Notes: generated from the letters alone by a model not told the origin. A stretch of DNA of 64,000 nucleotides from Microbacterium oleivorans (GCF_023715745.1 NZ_JAMBOV010000001.1:62001-126000); one strand, 5' to 3'. Shown: positions 34,794 through 44,176, counted from the stretch's first letter. A program made the numbers and translations.

Positions 34794-35716
34794 CAGACCT
34801 TGTTCCTTCCCCGCGTGAGCGAGAGCTGCAGGAGAGAGATGAGGACCGCGACGATGAAGAAGATCGTCGCGTTGGCCATCTGGTAGGCGTAGTCGCCTCC
34901 GTTGAAGCCCGCGATGATGGTCATCGCGACGCTGCGGGTGGCCGTTCCGGGACCGCCGCCGGTGAGGCCGACGATGATGTCGTAGGCGTTCAGGAAGCCC
35001 TTGAATCCCAGGATCACGTTGATGACGACGTAGCCGGCGACGAGGGGCACGGTGATGCGCAAAAGTTGCTGGCGCTTCGAGGCGCCGTCGATGTCGGCCG
35101 CCTCGTACACATCTCCCGGCACGGACAGGAGCCCGGCGATGTAGATGAGGAGCGTGCCGGGGATCGCCTGCCACGCGGTGACGATGACGATCGCGATCCA
35201 CGCGAGGTCGGGGTTCGCGAGCAGACTCTCCTGCAGCCACGGAACCCCGAGCGATGACCCTGCCGAAGGCAGCGAGTTCGAGAACAGGAAGTTGAAGACG
35301 TAGGCGATGATGATGCCCGAGATGACCATGGGGATCACGAAGATCGTCCGGAGGCCCGTCTTGAACCGGATGCGGGAGGTCAGCCCGACCGCCAGCAGGA
35401 ACGCCGCGATGTTCACGACGATCACCGTCGCCACCGCGAAGCCGGCGGTGAAGAGGTAGCTCTGCAGGATCGCCGGGTCGCTGAACAGCGCGACGTAGTT
35501 CGTGAAACCGATGAAGTTCCACTCCCCCAGCCCGATGGAGTCGGTCAGGCTGAAGAAGATGCCGATGATGCCCGGGACGGTGATCGCCAGGGTGAACAGC
35601 AGCACGGTCGGCAGGAGGAACAGATAGTAGATCGGTTCGACGCGCTTGCTGCTGCGTCGACGCGTGCGGTCGCCCTGCGTCAGGAGGGTCGTCGTCGACC
35701 CCGTCGTGGTGGTCAT
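34793..35716 (-). CDS. carbohydrate ABC permease (MalF-like)
   Basis: A 307-residue permease with six helices and the EAA loop YEAADIDGASKRQQLLRITV. It forms a heterodimer with the MalG-like product. Its ATG overlaps the binding-protein stop by four bases (ATGA). The order binding protein, MalF, MalG, alpha-glucosidase is typical of actinobacterial sugar operons. Confidence 0.9.
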   Translation of the reverse strand: MTTTTGSTTTLLTQGDRTRRRSSKRVEPIYYLFLLPTVLLFTLAITVPGIIGIFFSLTDSIGLGEWNFIGFTNYVALFSDPAILQSYLFTAGFAVATVIVVNIAAFLLAVGLTSRIRFKTGLRTIFVIPMVISGIIIAYVFNFLFSNSLPSAGSSLGVPWLQESLLANPDLAWIAIVIVTAWQAIPGTLLIYIAGLLSVPGDVYEAADIDGASKRQQLLRITVPLVAGYVVINVILGFKGFLNAYDIIVGLTGGGPGTATRSVAMTIIAGFNGGDYAYQMANATIFFIVAVLISLLQLSLTRGRNKV

Positions 35717-37017
35717 CGCGCGGCCTCCTCAGCCTCGTCGGTGAGGACGGGCTGGCGGAACGCGAGCCGCGACCAGTCGTTGTCCATGGTGGCGAACGTC
35801 TGCGCCGGGTCCTGACCGAACATCAGCGCCTGGGCGTAGGCGAAGACGGGGATCGTCTTCGGCACCAGCACGGACGGACCCTGGTAGATCGCCCCCGCTT
35901 CGTAGAACTCCTGCATCCCCTGGACGCGCGGATCCTCGGGCGGCGCGGCATCCGTCGTCGGCGAGAAACCGAGCTGGGACTCGTTGTAGGCCTCGATGAT
36001 CTCGGGCTGATAGAGGTACTCGAGGAAGTCCCGCGCCGCGTCCTTCTTCGTCGACGCGTCGGGGATCATCGCGGCGAGGTCCATGTTCACGCGGATCGCG
36101 CGGTCGTCCGGGTCATCGGTCATCGGGAGCGGGAAGGTGCCGAGGGGCGCGTCGGGCGCGGTCTTCGCGATCTCGCTGAACGCCCACGGCCCCTGCAGGT
36201 ACATCGCCGCCTCGCCCTCGCCGAACGCGAGGTTGCCGTCGCCGTATGCCCTGCTGTCGGCATCCCCGTTCGTGTACTCGGTGGCCAGCTGGAGCATCTT
36301 CTCGGCAGGCTCCGTGAAGTCCTTCTCGAACGAGACCTCGGAGGAGCCGTCGACGTCGGCACCCTCGGCGGCGAGGCCGTCGAAGAAGTCGATGACGTCG
36401 ATCGAGCCGCCGATGGCGTAGTCGTACCAGCCCTGCGCGACGGTCCAGTCATCCTTGAACGTGCCGTAGAACGGGGTGACGCCGGCCTCCTCGAGCGCGT
36501 CGCAGACGGCGATGAGCTCGTCCCACGTCGTGGGCACCTCGAGCCCGTTCTCCTCGAAGATCTGCGTGTTGTAGATCACCGACGAGGCCATCACGGAGTA
36601 GGGCAGTGCGCTCGTGCGGCCCTCGCAGCTGCCGTACTGCTCCATGAGCGGCTGCAGATCGTCGCGGACGGTGGCTGCGGCATCCGTGTCGCCGAGCTCG
36701 CTGAGCGCGCAGCGCTGGACGAAGCGGGCGACTTCGTAGTTGTAGTTCGCCAGCATGATGTCGGGCGGGTTGCCACGCACGAAGCTCGCCGAGACGACGT
36801 CCACACCCGAAGTGTCCATCTCGACGGTGACGGCATCCTGCGAGGCGTTGTACTCCTTCACGACGTCCTGCATGAACGTCAGCGCCTCGCGTTTGCTGAA
36901 GGTGAAGCGGATGGTCTCGCGGCCGTCGGCGGAGCAGCCGGCCAGGCTGGCGCCGCCGAGGGCGGCCACGGCGAGCGCGGCGGCAACCCGCCGCCTGCGG
37001 GTGGTGGTCGATGACAT
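35713..37017 (-). CDS. extracellular sugar-binding lipoprotein
   Basis: A 434-residue lipoprotein of the family 1 solute-binding class, with lipobox LAGC (Cys28) at the end of the signal peptide. It captures an alpha-glucoside or related oligosaccharide for the two downstream permeases. Conserved elements include NPPDIMLANYN and GEGEAAMYLQGPWAF. A TATAAT element lies upstream at 37073-37078 on this strand, next to the operator-like repeat shared with the divergent ROK gene. Confidence 0.92.
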   Translation of the reverse strand: MSSTTTRRRRVAAALAVAALGGASLAGCSADGRETIRFTFSKREALTFMQDVVKEYNASQDAVTVEMDTSGVDVVSASFVRGNPPDIMLANYNYEVARFVQRCALSELGDTDAAATVRDDLQPLMEQYGSCEGRTSALPYSVMASSVIYNTQIFEENGLEVPTTWDELIAVCDALEEAGVTPFYGTFKDDWTVAQGWYDYAIGGSIDVIDFFDGLAAEGADVDGSSEVSFEKDFTEPAEKMLQLATEYTNGDADSRAYGDGNLAFGEGEAAMYLQGPWAFSEIAKTAPDAPLGTFPLPMTDDPDDRAIRVNMDLAAMIPDASTKKDAARDFLEYLYQPEIIEAYNESQLGFSPTTDAAPPEDPRVQGMQEFYEAGAIYQGPSVLVPKTIPVFAYAQALMFGQDPAQTFATMDNDWSRLAFRQPVLTDEAEEAAR

Positions 37018-37072
37018 GTGTATCCGATCGCGTCGTTGCGGACGAAGTTCTCACTCGAGCAGAGATCCAGCG

Positions 37073-37092
37073 ATTATATTTAGTCGCCAAAT
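37073..37092. promoter_or_regulatory. divergent promoter/operator of sugar ABC operon
   Basis: On the minus strand a perfect TATAAT (-10) lies at 37073-37078, oriented to the binding-protein gene. It abuts the inverted repeat ATTT-AGTCGCC-AAAT (37078-37092), similar in shape to ROK/NagC operators (ATTT and AAAT arms). The placement suggests ROK repression of both divergent genes. Confidence 0.55.
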
Positions 37093-37144
37093 CAATGCGA
37101 TGCAGGCAATATTGCAGGGCGGATTCCGAAAGGTCAAGACTCCG

Positions 37145-38338
37145 ATGTCGACACTCGCCTCCTCCCCGGCACGGCCGGCCAGCCAGGACGCCGTGCTCGC
37201 TTTCGCGTGGGACTCGTCCGAGTTCACCGCGACCGACGCGCTGCAGTCCACGGGGTTGACGCGCTCGACCACGATCGAGGCGACCGATGCGCTCGTCGCG
37301 CGGGGCCTCTTGCGCGAACTGCCGAACGCTCGGCTCGCGGGGGACTACCGCAAAGGGCGACCCGCCCGTCGGTTCGCGCTCCGCGACGACGCGGCCGTCG
37401 TCATCGGTGTCGACGCGGGCCACGAGCACGTGTCCGTCGCCGTCGCTGACCTGCGGGGAAAGCAGATCGCGGATGCCGACGCGCGCCTCGTCATGGATCG
37501 TGACGACGCCGCCGCCCGCGCCGCCGTCGTCTCCGACACGATCGACCGCGCCCTCGCCGCCGCGGGCCTCTCGCGCAGCGACGTACTGGCCGTGTGCGCC
37601 GGCGTGCCGGCGCCGGTCGATCGCACGGGACGGTCGCCGCGGCATCCGACCCGCTTCTGGGAACGGATGAACCCCGACCTCGTCGACGTTTTGTCGTGGG
37701 CACCCGTGGTGCGGATCGAGAACGACGCGTCACTCGCCGCCGTCGCGGAGGGCTCGGTCGGCGCGGCGGTCGGATGCCGCGATTACATCGCCCTGCTGGC
37801 GGGGTCGCGCCTGGGCGCGGGGGTGGTCGTCGACGGCCACCTGCTGCGCGGCAGCCACGGCGGCGTCGGCGAGATGGTCGCGTTCGACCACGTCGACGGC
37901 GTGCACGGGGCCGAGGGCCTCGGCTCCCGCGCATCGGACCTGGCGCGGGAGCTCGTCCGTTCCGGCAAGGCGACCGCCGGCCTCCGCGGCGTCGCGCTGG
38001 AGGCGCTGGACGCGCGGACCGTCCTGGGGATGGCCGCACAGGGGGATGCCGACGCACGCCGCATCGTCGACCGGGTGGGCCTGACGCTCGCCCGCATCGT
38101 CAGCGTCCTGGGGAGCATGTTCGACCCCGAGCGCGTCGTCGTGTCGGGCGCGATCGCCGACGGCGTGGACGAAGTGGTCGCCGCCGCCCGGCGCTCACTG
38201 CCCACCGACCTCGACCTGCCCGCCCCCGAGCTCGTCGCCTCGACCCTCGGCGGTGAGGTGGTCGTCATCGGGGCGGTCGCCGCCGCCGTGGCCTCGGCGC
38301 GCGAACGGGTGCTGGACGTGTGGGGCGCAGCCGACTGA
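37145..38338 (+). CDS. ROK-family transcriptional regulator
   Basis: A 397-residue regulator: an N-terminal winged helix (about 15-70, DALQSTGLTRSTTIEATDAL) and a ROK domain (from residue 80, VIGVDAGHEHVSVAVAD). Unlike the other ROK regulator, the usual CxCGxxGCxE zinc motif is replaced by FDHVDGVHGAEGLG, so it lacks zinc ligands and probably kinase activity. It is divergent from the sugar-binding protein gene. ATG 37145 with GAAAGG upstream is chosen; the upstream ATG at 37098 is an alternative. Confidence 0.82.
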   Translation: MSTLASSPARPASQDAVLAFAWDSSEFTATDALQSTGLTRSTTIEATDALVARGLLRELPNARLAGDYRKGRPARRFALRDDAAVVIGVDAGHEHVSVAVADLRGKQIADADARLVMDRDDAAARAAVVSDTIDRALAAAGLSRSDVLAVCAGVPAPVDRTGRSPRHPTRFWERMNPDLVDVLSWAPVVRIENDASLAAVAEGSVGAAVGCRDYIALLAGSRLGAGVVVDGHLLRGSHGGVGEMVAFDHVDGVHGAEGLGSRASDLARELVRSGKATAGLRGVALEALDARTVLGMAAQGDADARRIVDRVGLTLARIVSVLGSMFDPERVVVSGAIADGVDEVVAAARRSLPTDLDLPAPELVASTLGGEVVVIGAVAAAVASARERVLDVWGAAD

Positions 38339-38339
38339 G

Positions 38340-39332
38340 TCAGCGCACTCCGCGGCGGGGATCCTGACCGGAGCGGGTGTACGCGCGCCAGAGGATGCGG
38401 GCGTGACGTTCCTTCGCGCGCTCGACGCCCGCTTCGTCGCCGCGGGCCGCGGACCACCACTCCGACGCACGTTCGCGTATCGCGCTCCACACGACCCCGA
38501 GGCCCGCGTGCGGTGGCGGCGGAACGATGGCCCTCTCGGCCGGCATCCGCCCCTTCGGGGCGAGGGCATTGTTCGCGTGCTTCACGATGAGATCGGCCGC
38601 GCCGACCGCGTGCGCGTTGATGATCGAGTGCGCCGCGCCCCGGATCTCCCAGCGCCGCGCGCGCGGAGCGACGGCGACGAGCCGCGAGTGGAAGCGGCGC
38701 GGAGACGTCGCGTCGAACTCGCCGCGGATGAGCAGGACGGATGCCTCGACCCGCGGCATCCGCTCGATCAACCGATACCGCAGCATGTGCGGGAGGACCT
38801 GCACGAAGTACACGAAGCCGCAGAGGACGTACGCCGACAGCGCGGTCATCGCGAGATGGAGCGTCTCCCGGGTGGCCGACTGCGCGAACCGCAGCGCGAC
38901 GATCGGCAGCGACGACTCCTGATCGTTCACGACGGGGCTGACGAGCACGGCGTGCCGCAGCTGCGGTCGACGGATCAGTACCTCGGTCACCACCTGTGTG
39001 CCCATCGAGTGCCCGATGATCACCGGGTCGTCGAGGCCGTAATGGTCGAGCACCTCTTCGACCCGGTCGGCGAAGAACTCGGCCGTCGGCTGGTCGCCGG
39101 GGCGCGGCATGCCGGCGAACCCCGGCAGATCGAGGGCGAACACGTCGCCGTGCTCGGCGAGCGAGGGCGCGAGGAACTCGAAGTAGGTCGCCGCGACACC
39201 CACTCCTGCGACGAGGACGAACGGCCGGCCGCCGTCGCCCGCCGTCGTCTCGACACGCGTGACGCGCGTGCGGCGATCGCCGTGGCCGACGTGCTCGACG
39301 TCGACGTCGGGGGCATCCTCGGTCGCGGGCAT
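38340..39332 (-). CDS. alpha/beta-hydrolase
   Basis: A 330-residue hydrolase of the alpha/beta fold. The nucleophile elbow is GHSMGT, the oxyanion region is LVAGVGVAATYFEF, and a C-terminal acid/His set follows (GEFDATSP and GAAHSI). A charged C-terminal tail of about 60 residues is unusual. ATG 39332 follows TCTGGGGG; the start seven codons upstream is possible. It is convergent with the ROK gene, one base apart. The substrate is unknown. Confidence 0.78.
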   Translation of the reverse strand: MPATEDAPDVDVEHVGHGDRRTRVTRVETTAGDGGRPFVLVAGVGVAATYFEFLAPSLAEHGDVFALDLPGFAGMPRPGDQPTAEFFADRVEEVLDHYGLDDPVIIGHSMGTQVVTEVLIRRPQLRHAVLVSPVVNDQESSLPIVALRFAQSATRETLHLAMTALSAYVLCGFVYFVQVLPHMLRYRLIERMPRVEASVLLIRGEFDATSPRRFHSRLVAVAPRARRWEIRGAAHSIINAHAVGAADLIVKHANNALAPKGRMPAERAIVPPPPHAGLGVVWSAIRERASEWWSAARGDEAGVERAKERHARILWRAYTRSGQDPRRGVR

Positions 39333-39426
39333 GCCCCCAGAATGCCAGGTCATGTGGGCCGCTAGCGCAGGGCCCCACCGCGCACAAGCGCTGGGGATCG
39401 GTGCGAGCCGTTCCTACGCTGACGCC

Positions 39427-40977
39427 ATGCTGCGAAACCTCGTCATCGTGCTGGGCGATCAGCTCGATCACGAGTCGAGCGCCTTCGACGACTTCGAACC
39501 CGGGCTGGATGCCGTGTGGATGGCCGAGGTCACCGAGGAATCCGAGCACGTATGGAGCACGAAGCAGCGCACCGCCGTCTTCCTCGCTGCCATGCGACAC
39601 TTCGCCGCAGAGCTGACGGATGCCGGGCGCACCCTCCACTACGCGAAGCTCGACGCCCGCGGGACGAAGGGGTCTCTCGCCGACCAGCTCACCGCCGATC
39701 TGAAGAAGCTGAAGCCCGAGGGGCTCGTCGTGACGGAGCCGGGTGAGTGGCGTGTCCGCGAAGCCCTGCGGGAGGTGGCCGAGACCGGCGGCATCCCGCT
39801 CGAGGTCCGCGAGGATCGTCACTTCTTCAGCACCGTCGCGGAGTTCGCCGAGCACGCCCAAGGGCGGAAGTCGCTGCGGATGGAGTACTTCTACCGCGAG
39901 ATGCGCAAGAAGCACGACGTCTTGATGACCACCCGCGGACAGCCGCTCGGCGGGCAGTGGAACTACGACGCCGACAACCGCAAGTCATTCCCGAAGCAGG
40001 GGCCGGGGCTCGTCCCGCCGCGCGCGCGATTCGAACCCGACGAGATCACCCGCGAGGTCATCGCTCTGGTCGAGAAGCGATTTCGCGACCACCCCGGTTC
40101 GCTCGACTCCTTCGCCTGGCCGGTCACCCGGGCGCAGGCACTCGAGGCACTCGATCTGTTCATCGAGGAGCGGCTGCCCGGATTCGGCGAGACGCAGGAC
40201 GCGATGTGGCCGGGCGAGCCGTGGCTGTGGCACGCGCACCTCTCGTCGTCCATGAACCTGAAGATGCTCACGCCCCGCGAGGTCGTCGCCGCGGCCGAGG
40301 CGGCCTATCGCGCCAAGAAGGCACCGCTCGCGTCGACCGAAGGGTTCATCCGCCAGATCCTGGGCTGGAGGGAGTACGTTCGCGGGATCTATTGGACGCA
40401 GATGCCCGAATACCTGGATCGGAATGCATTCGAGGCCTTCGAGCCGCTTCCCGACTTCTACTGGACGGGCGACACACCGATGGCGTGTCTGAAGGACGCC
40501 ATCGACACGACGTTGGAGAACGGCTACGCGCACCACATCCAGCGGCTCATGATCACGGGGCTGTACGCCATGCTCTTCGGCGTCGATCCCCAGGACGTGC
40601 ACGCCTGGTACCTCGCGGTCTACGTCGACGCGGTCGAGTGGGCCGAGCTGCCGAACACCCTCGGGATGAGCCAGTACGCTGACGGCGGGCTGATGGGCAG
40701 CAAGCCGTATGCCGCGACCGGCAAGTACATCGACCGCATGAGTCCGTACTGCAAGACCTGTCCGTTCGACCCGGCGAAGCGCATCGGCGAGGACGCCTGC
40801 CCGTTCACGACCCTTTATTGGGACTACCTGATCCGACACGAGGAGCCGCTCGCCGCCAACCACCGCATGTCGCTGCAGGTGAAGAACGTGGCGCGGCTGG
40901 ACGACGACGAGGTCTCGGCCATCCGGCAGCGCGCGGACGCGATCCGTGCCGGCGACATCCCCGTGCCGCACGACTGA
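39427..40977 (+). CDS. Fe-S bacterial photolyase/cryptochrome (PhrB-like)
   Basis: A 516-residue flavoprotein of the FeS-BCP class, which repairs (6-4) photoproducts or acts as a light sensor. The four iron-sulfur cysteines are Cys354, Cys442, Cys445 and Cys458; these have the same spacing as in the Agrobacterium PhrB family. The N-terminus NLVIVLGDQLDHESSAF is the antenna domain and TEGFIRQILGWREYVRG is the FAD-binding region. The start ATG 39427 is within a longer frame that overlaps the divergent gene. Confidence 0.92.
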   Translation: MLRNLVIVLGDQLDHESSAFDDFEPGLDAVWMAEVTEESEHVWSTKQRTAVFLAAMRHFAAELTDAGRTLHYAKLDARGTKGSLADQLTADLKKLKPEGLVVTEPGEWRVREALREVAETGGIPLEVREDRHFFSTVAEFAEHAQGRKSLRMEYFYREMRKKHDVLMTTRGQPLGGQWNYDADNRKSFPKQGPGLVPPRARFEPDEITREVIALVEKRFRDHPGSLDSFAWPVTRAQALEALDLFIEERLPGFGETQDAMWPGEPWLWHAHLSSSMNLKMLTPREVVAAAEAAYRAKKAPLASTEGFIRQILGWREYVRGIYWTQMPEYLDRNAFEAFEPLPDFYWTGDTPMACLKDAIDTTLENGYAHHIQRLMITGLYAMLFGVDPQDVHAWYLAVYVDAVEWAELPNTLGMSQYADGGLMGSKPYAATGKYIDRMSPYCKTCPFDPAKRIGEDACPFTTLYWDYLIRHEEPLAANHRMSLQVKNVARLDDDEVSAIRQRADAIRAGDIPVPHD

Positions 40978-40991
40978 CGAAGGAGAGAACC

Positions 40992-41729
40992 ATGACCTCG
41001 ACCGACATCGCCCTCGTGACCGGCGCGCGTGGCGGAGTGGGGAGCGCCCTCGTCGCGCGCCTGCGCGCTCGTGGTCTCCGCGTCGCCGCCGTCGGGCGGG
41101 ATGCCGCCTCCCTGGCTTCCACCGACGCGGACGCGCACATCGAGGCCGACGTGACGACGCCCGAGGGCGCCGCAGCAGCGCTCGACGGGTGCCGGACCGA
41201 GCTGGGCGACGCGCCCGCATGGTTGGCGCACGCCGTCGGCAGCACGCTCATCACGCCGCTGCATCGGACAAGAGCGGATGCCGCGCGCGACATCCTGCGG
41301 GTCAACCTCGAGAGCAGCATCTGGATCCTGCAGGCCTGGCTCGAGGCGACCGGCAAGGAACCCGGAGCTGCGGTCTTCGCGAGCTCGGTCGTCGCGCGCA
41401 TCGGCGTCGCGAATCACGAGGCCATCGCCGCGGCGAAGGGCGGCGTCGAGGCCCTCGTTCGGAGCGCCGCCGCGACGTATGCGAGCCGCGGCATCCGAGT
41501 GAACGCCGTCGCGCCGGGGATGACCGACACCCCGATGACAGCCGGCATGCTGTCGGTTCCGATGCAGCGTGAAGGCGCCGAGAAGCAGTATCCGCTGGGC
41601 GGGGTGCAGTCCGCCGAGGAGGTGGCGGCGGTCATGGACTGGCTGCTGTCGACGGATGCCGCCCGCATCACAGGTCAGGTGATCCCCGTCGACGGCGGGT
41701 TCACCACCATCCGCCCGCTCGTGAAGTAG
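40992..41729 (+). CDS. atypical short-chain dehydrogenase/reductase
   Basis: A 245-residue SDR with the cofactor motif TGARGGVG (residues 10-17) and a C-terminal ITGQVIPVDGGFT. The catalytic region reads HEAIAAAKGG: the Lys is present, but Ile is found where the active-site Tyr should be. SDRs of this kind are known, and the chemistry may be altered or lost. AAGGAGAG precedes the ATG, fourteen bases after the photolyase gene, so the two are likely co-transcribed and may share a light or UV link. Confidence 0.8.
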   Translation: MTSTDIALVTGARGGVGSALVARLRARGLRVAAVGRDAASLASTDADAHIEADVTTPEGAAAALDGCRTELGDAPAWLAHAVGSTLITPLHRTRADAARDILRVNLESSIWILQAWLEATGKEPGAAVFASSVVARIGVANHEAIAAAKGGVEALVRSAAATYASRGIRVNAVAPGMTDTPMTAGMLSVPMQREGAEKQYPLGGVQSAEEVAAVMDWLLSTDAARITGQVIPVDGGFTTIRPLVK

Positions 41730-41730
41730 G

Positions 41731-42159
41731 TCAGCGGGTCACGACGTAGACATCGTCCTCCCGGGTGACCGTGAGCACGGTGTCGACATCGCCGCGGTAG
41801 GCGGGCCATGCGGCGCCGGTCGAGCACAGGTCGACGCGATCGCGCGCGAACTCGCCCGTGTCGATTCCCGTGGCCGTCACGACGATCAGGGCCTGCACGC
41901 CGTCGCTGTCCGAGAGGTCGGGGACGGCCTTCGCGTCGACGTCGAGTCGGGCGGCGACGTCCGCCGCGCTCTCGTACGGGCAGGCGATGGTGAATCGCTT
42001 CGCGCCGTCCTCGGGGAGCAGGTCGGCGACGGGCAGGCTCGATTGGTCGGCGACCGCGTCGAGCACATGCTCCTCGACGTCGCTCGATGTAGGCGCGCAG
42101 GCGGTCGTCAGACCGGTGGCGAGGGCGGCGAGGGACAGGACGGCGAGCGCGCGGTTCAT
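41731..42159 (-). CDS. hypothetical lipoprotein
   Basis: A 142-residue exported protein with a signal peptide ending in LTTAC (lipobox, Cys21). The mature part has one Cys pair candidate (Cys59 and Cys112) and alternates short beta-like segments. I do not recognise a family. It ends one base from the stop of the convergent SDR gene. Confidence 0.6.
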   Translation of the reverse strand: MNRALAVLSLAALATGLTTACAPTSSDVEEHVLDAVADQSSLPVADLLPEDGAKRFTIACPYESAADVAARLDVDAKAVPDLSDSDGVQALIVVTATGIDTGEFARDRVDLCSTGAAWPAYRGDVDTVLTVTREDDVYVVTR

Positions 42160-42238
42160 GCCTCCTGTCTACGGGGATGCCGCGCCGAGCTCATCGGCCT
42201 CGCGAGGCATCCGTGTCCGACGGAGGGATGACGTCGAC

Positions 42239-42667
42239 TCAGCCCTGCTCGAGGATCCGCTTCGCCTTGCTGAGCGAGGTCTCGAGCGTCGAGCGCACCT
42301 CGCCGGCGATCATCCCCTGCGCGAGGCGCATCATCCCGGTCGGCTCAGCCTCGATGCGCACGGTCACGAGCGTCGCCCCGTTCGCGTCGGCGAACACCAG
42401 CTCCGACGAGGTCGGCATGATCCCACTCGTGCTGGTCACGGCCATGCGCGACCCCGGTTCGTAGTCCGTGACCCGCCAGTCGAAGGCGAACTCGCGCCCG
42501 ACCGCCCGCATCCGGGTGTGCAGGGTCGAGCCGACGCCGACCGGCGGCGGGGAGGTGAGCTCCTCGGAGATGACGGACTCGTCCCAGCGCGCGCGGCCCT
42601 CGGTGAAGAAGTCGAAGACCTCAGCCACCGGACGGTCGATGGTGACGGACTCGGTGACGGTGAACAT
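42239..42667 (-). CDS. SRPBCC/START-like protein
   Basis: A 142-residue protein of the SRPBCC helix-grip fold, which binds hydrophobic ligands. The opening VTESVTIDRPVAEVFDFFTE is the usual signature, followed by WDESVIS, with a final long helix (LETSLSKAKRILEQ). The ligand cannot be predicted. It is divergent from the CsbD-like gene. Confidence 0.78.
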   Translation of the reverse strand: MFTVTESVTIDRPVAEVFDFFTEGRARWDESVISEELTSPPPVGVGSTLHTRMRAVGREFAFDWRVTDYEPGSRMAVTSTSGIMPTSSELVFADANGATLVTVRIEAEPTGMMRLAQGMIAGEVRSTLETSLSKAKRILEQG

Positions 42668-42791
42668 GTCCTCACCCTAGGTGCGGGGCGGGTCGCGGGA
42701 TCCGGCATCCACCGATCGGCGCCGAAATCAAGCGGTTGAGCGGAATCGTCCCGAGTCGGATTCTGGGATCCCGCGAACTGAGGAGTGTGAG

Positions 42792-42962
42792 ATGGGTCTC
42801 GACGACAAGATCAAGAACGCTGCGCAGGACATTGCCGGCAAGGCGAAGGAAGCCCTGGGCGAGCACCGCGGTGACGAGGACCTTCGCCGCGAGGGCGAAG
42901 CCGACCAGCGTGAAGCGAACCTCAAGAAGGCCGGCGAGAACGTCAAGGACGCGTTCAAGTAA
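42792..42962 (+). CDS. CsbD-like stress protein
   Basis: A 56-residue charged, helical protein of the CsbD family (DKIKNAAQDIAGKAKEALGE, with GEADQREANLKKAGENVKDAF), which is induced by general stress in several bacteria. GAGGAGTG lies before the ATG. A strong terminator follows directly. Confidence 0.85.
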   Translation: MGLDDKIKNAAQDIAGKAKEALGEHRGDEDLRREGEADQREANLKKAGENVKDAFK

Positions 42963-42979
42963 GCCAGCCCGAGAATGCG

Positions 42980-43015
42980 CGAGGGGCCCCGCCGGTCAGC
43001 CGGTGGGGCCCCTCG
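42980..43015 (+). terminator. terminator after CsbD-like gene
   Basis: A 16-base stem (CGAGGGGCCCC at 42980-42990 with GGGGCCCCTCG at 43005-43015, plus an inner CCGG/CCGG) with a TCAG loop and one G-T pair, just after the CsbD-like stop. Confidence 0.8.
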
Positions 43016-43049
43016 CTCGTGCGGCGGCGCTACGAGGTCGCCGTTTCGT

Positions 43050-43618
43050 AGATGATCTCGAGTCCGTCCTCGTCATCCCACTGTTCGCCGTTCTGTTCGC
43101 CGTCTTCGCGCTCCGAGAACTGGGGATGCCAGCCTGGGCCTTCGGCATCGCGGTGGCCCTCGGCGGGGTCGGCGGCCTCCTCGGCGCGATCGTCGCGCCC
43201 GCCGTCGGCGAGCGGATCGGAGCCGGGCGCGCGATCCTCGTCGGCCGGAGCCTGACGGTCGTGCCATGGCTGCTCCTCGCTGTCGTCCCGCTCAGCAGCG
43301 CGACGAACACCGCGGCGCTCCTCGTGGTGGTGTCGATCGCGCAGTTCCTGTTCGGCCTGGCGATGGGCATCGAGGATGCGAACGACATCTCCTATCGTCA
43401 AGCGGTCGCGCCCGACGGCATCCAGGGCCATGAACGCGACCATACGCACGACGAACCGCATCGTCTTCCTCTTCGGCGCCCTCGGTGCCGGAGTGCTCGC
43501 CACCTGGCTCGGGTACGCGGCCAGCTTCGGAGTCGCGGCCGCGGTCTTCGCCGTCGCCGCGCTCGTGATCGTGTTCTCGCCGCTGCGGAACGCGCGGCAC
43601 GGCGAGACCGGGTTCTAG
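43050..43618 (+). pseudogene. MFS transporter remnant with frameshift
   Basis: This stretch encodes the C-terminal part of a major facilitator protein without a proper start. The first frame gives helices such as AFGIAVALGGVGGLLGAIVAP and ends in SYRQAVAPDGIQG; the next frame then carries the expected continuation MNATIRTTNRIVFLFGALG through to a stop at 43618. The shift is near 43425-43432. The N-terminal half is missing, and a terminator for the preceding gene sits at the broken end. I take it as a decayed gene rather than a functional one. Confidence 0.75.
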
Positions 43619-44115
43619 TCGGCGTCCAGCTCGAGCAGGTACGCGGCGTTGCCGCGGATCGCCGGCTTGTAGCGCTCGAGCTCGGCGGAGTCGACGTGGT
43701 CGGCGATCACGTCGAGGAGTGAGCCGAGCGAGGCGTGGACCTGCCCCGCCGCGTGCAGGGTGATCGCCTCGAAGACGGCGAGCGATGCGGCATCCGGGAA
43801 CTCGACCCGGGCGGCGCCGAACACCTCGATCGACTCGTCGAAGCGATCGAGGTTGCGCAGTGTGCTGCCGTACTGCAGCAGGCATCGGCGTCGGACGTCT
43901 CCTTCCAGGCCGGCGGCGAGCGCTCGCTCGTAGAGCTCGGCGGCCGCCTCTTCCTGGCCGGCCGTGTCGTGCGCACCCGCGTACTCGTAGAGCACCCGCG
44001 CGTCCGTCGGATGCTCGTCGTGGATGGCCTTCAGAGCCGCAAGCGTCGGTGCCATGTCGTGTCGATCGCGTTCGGCCAGCAGCCGGTCGAGCTCGGCGTA
44101 GACGGCGTCAGTCAT
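43615..44115 (-). CDS. tetratricopeptide repeat protein
   Basis: A 166-residue soluble helical protein with about four TPR-like helix pairs (e.g. VLYEYAGAHDTAGQEEAAAELYERALAAG, key AGQEEAAAELYERAL; and LHAAGQVHASLGSLLDVI). TPR proteins serve as protein-binding scaffolds. Similar small TPR proteins occur in Firmicutes and Actinobacteria. Its stop overlaps the end of the MFS remnant. Confidence 0.75.
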   Translation of the reverse strand: MTDAVYAELDRLLAERDRHDMAPTLAALKAIHDEHPTDARVLYEYAGAHDTAGQEEAAAELYERALAAGLEGDVRRRCLLQYGSTLRNLDRFDESIEVFGAARVEFPDAASLAVFEAITLHAAGQVHASLGSLLDVIADHVDSAELERYKPAIRGNAAYLLELDAD

Positions 44116-44176
44116 GGTCCGATGGTGTCACGCCGTCGAGGGCGCGGCGAGCTGGCAGTCCCCGGCGTAGACCGCT

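Noticed and set aside
31944..34886. 980-codon plus-strand open frame across the GH13 and permease genes
   Set aside because: The product is Arg/Glu/His-rich with no domain, while well-known genes occupy the other strand.
37783..39915. 710-codon minus-strand open frame
   Set aside because: It overlaps the ROK, alpha/beta-hydrolase and photolyase genes in a different frame and encodes low-complexity sequence.
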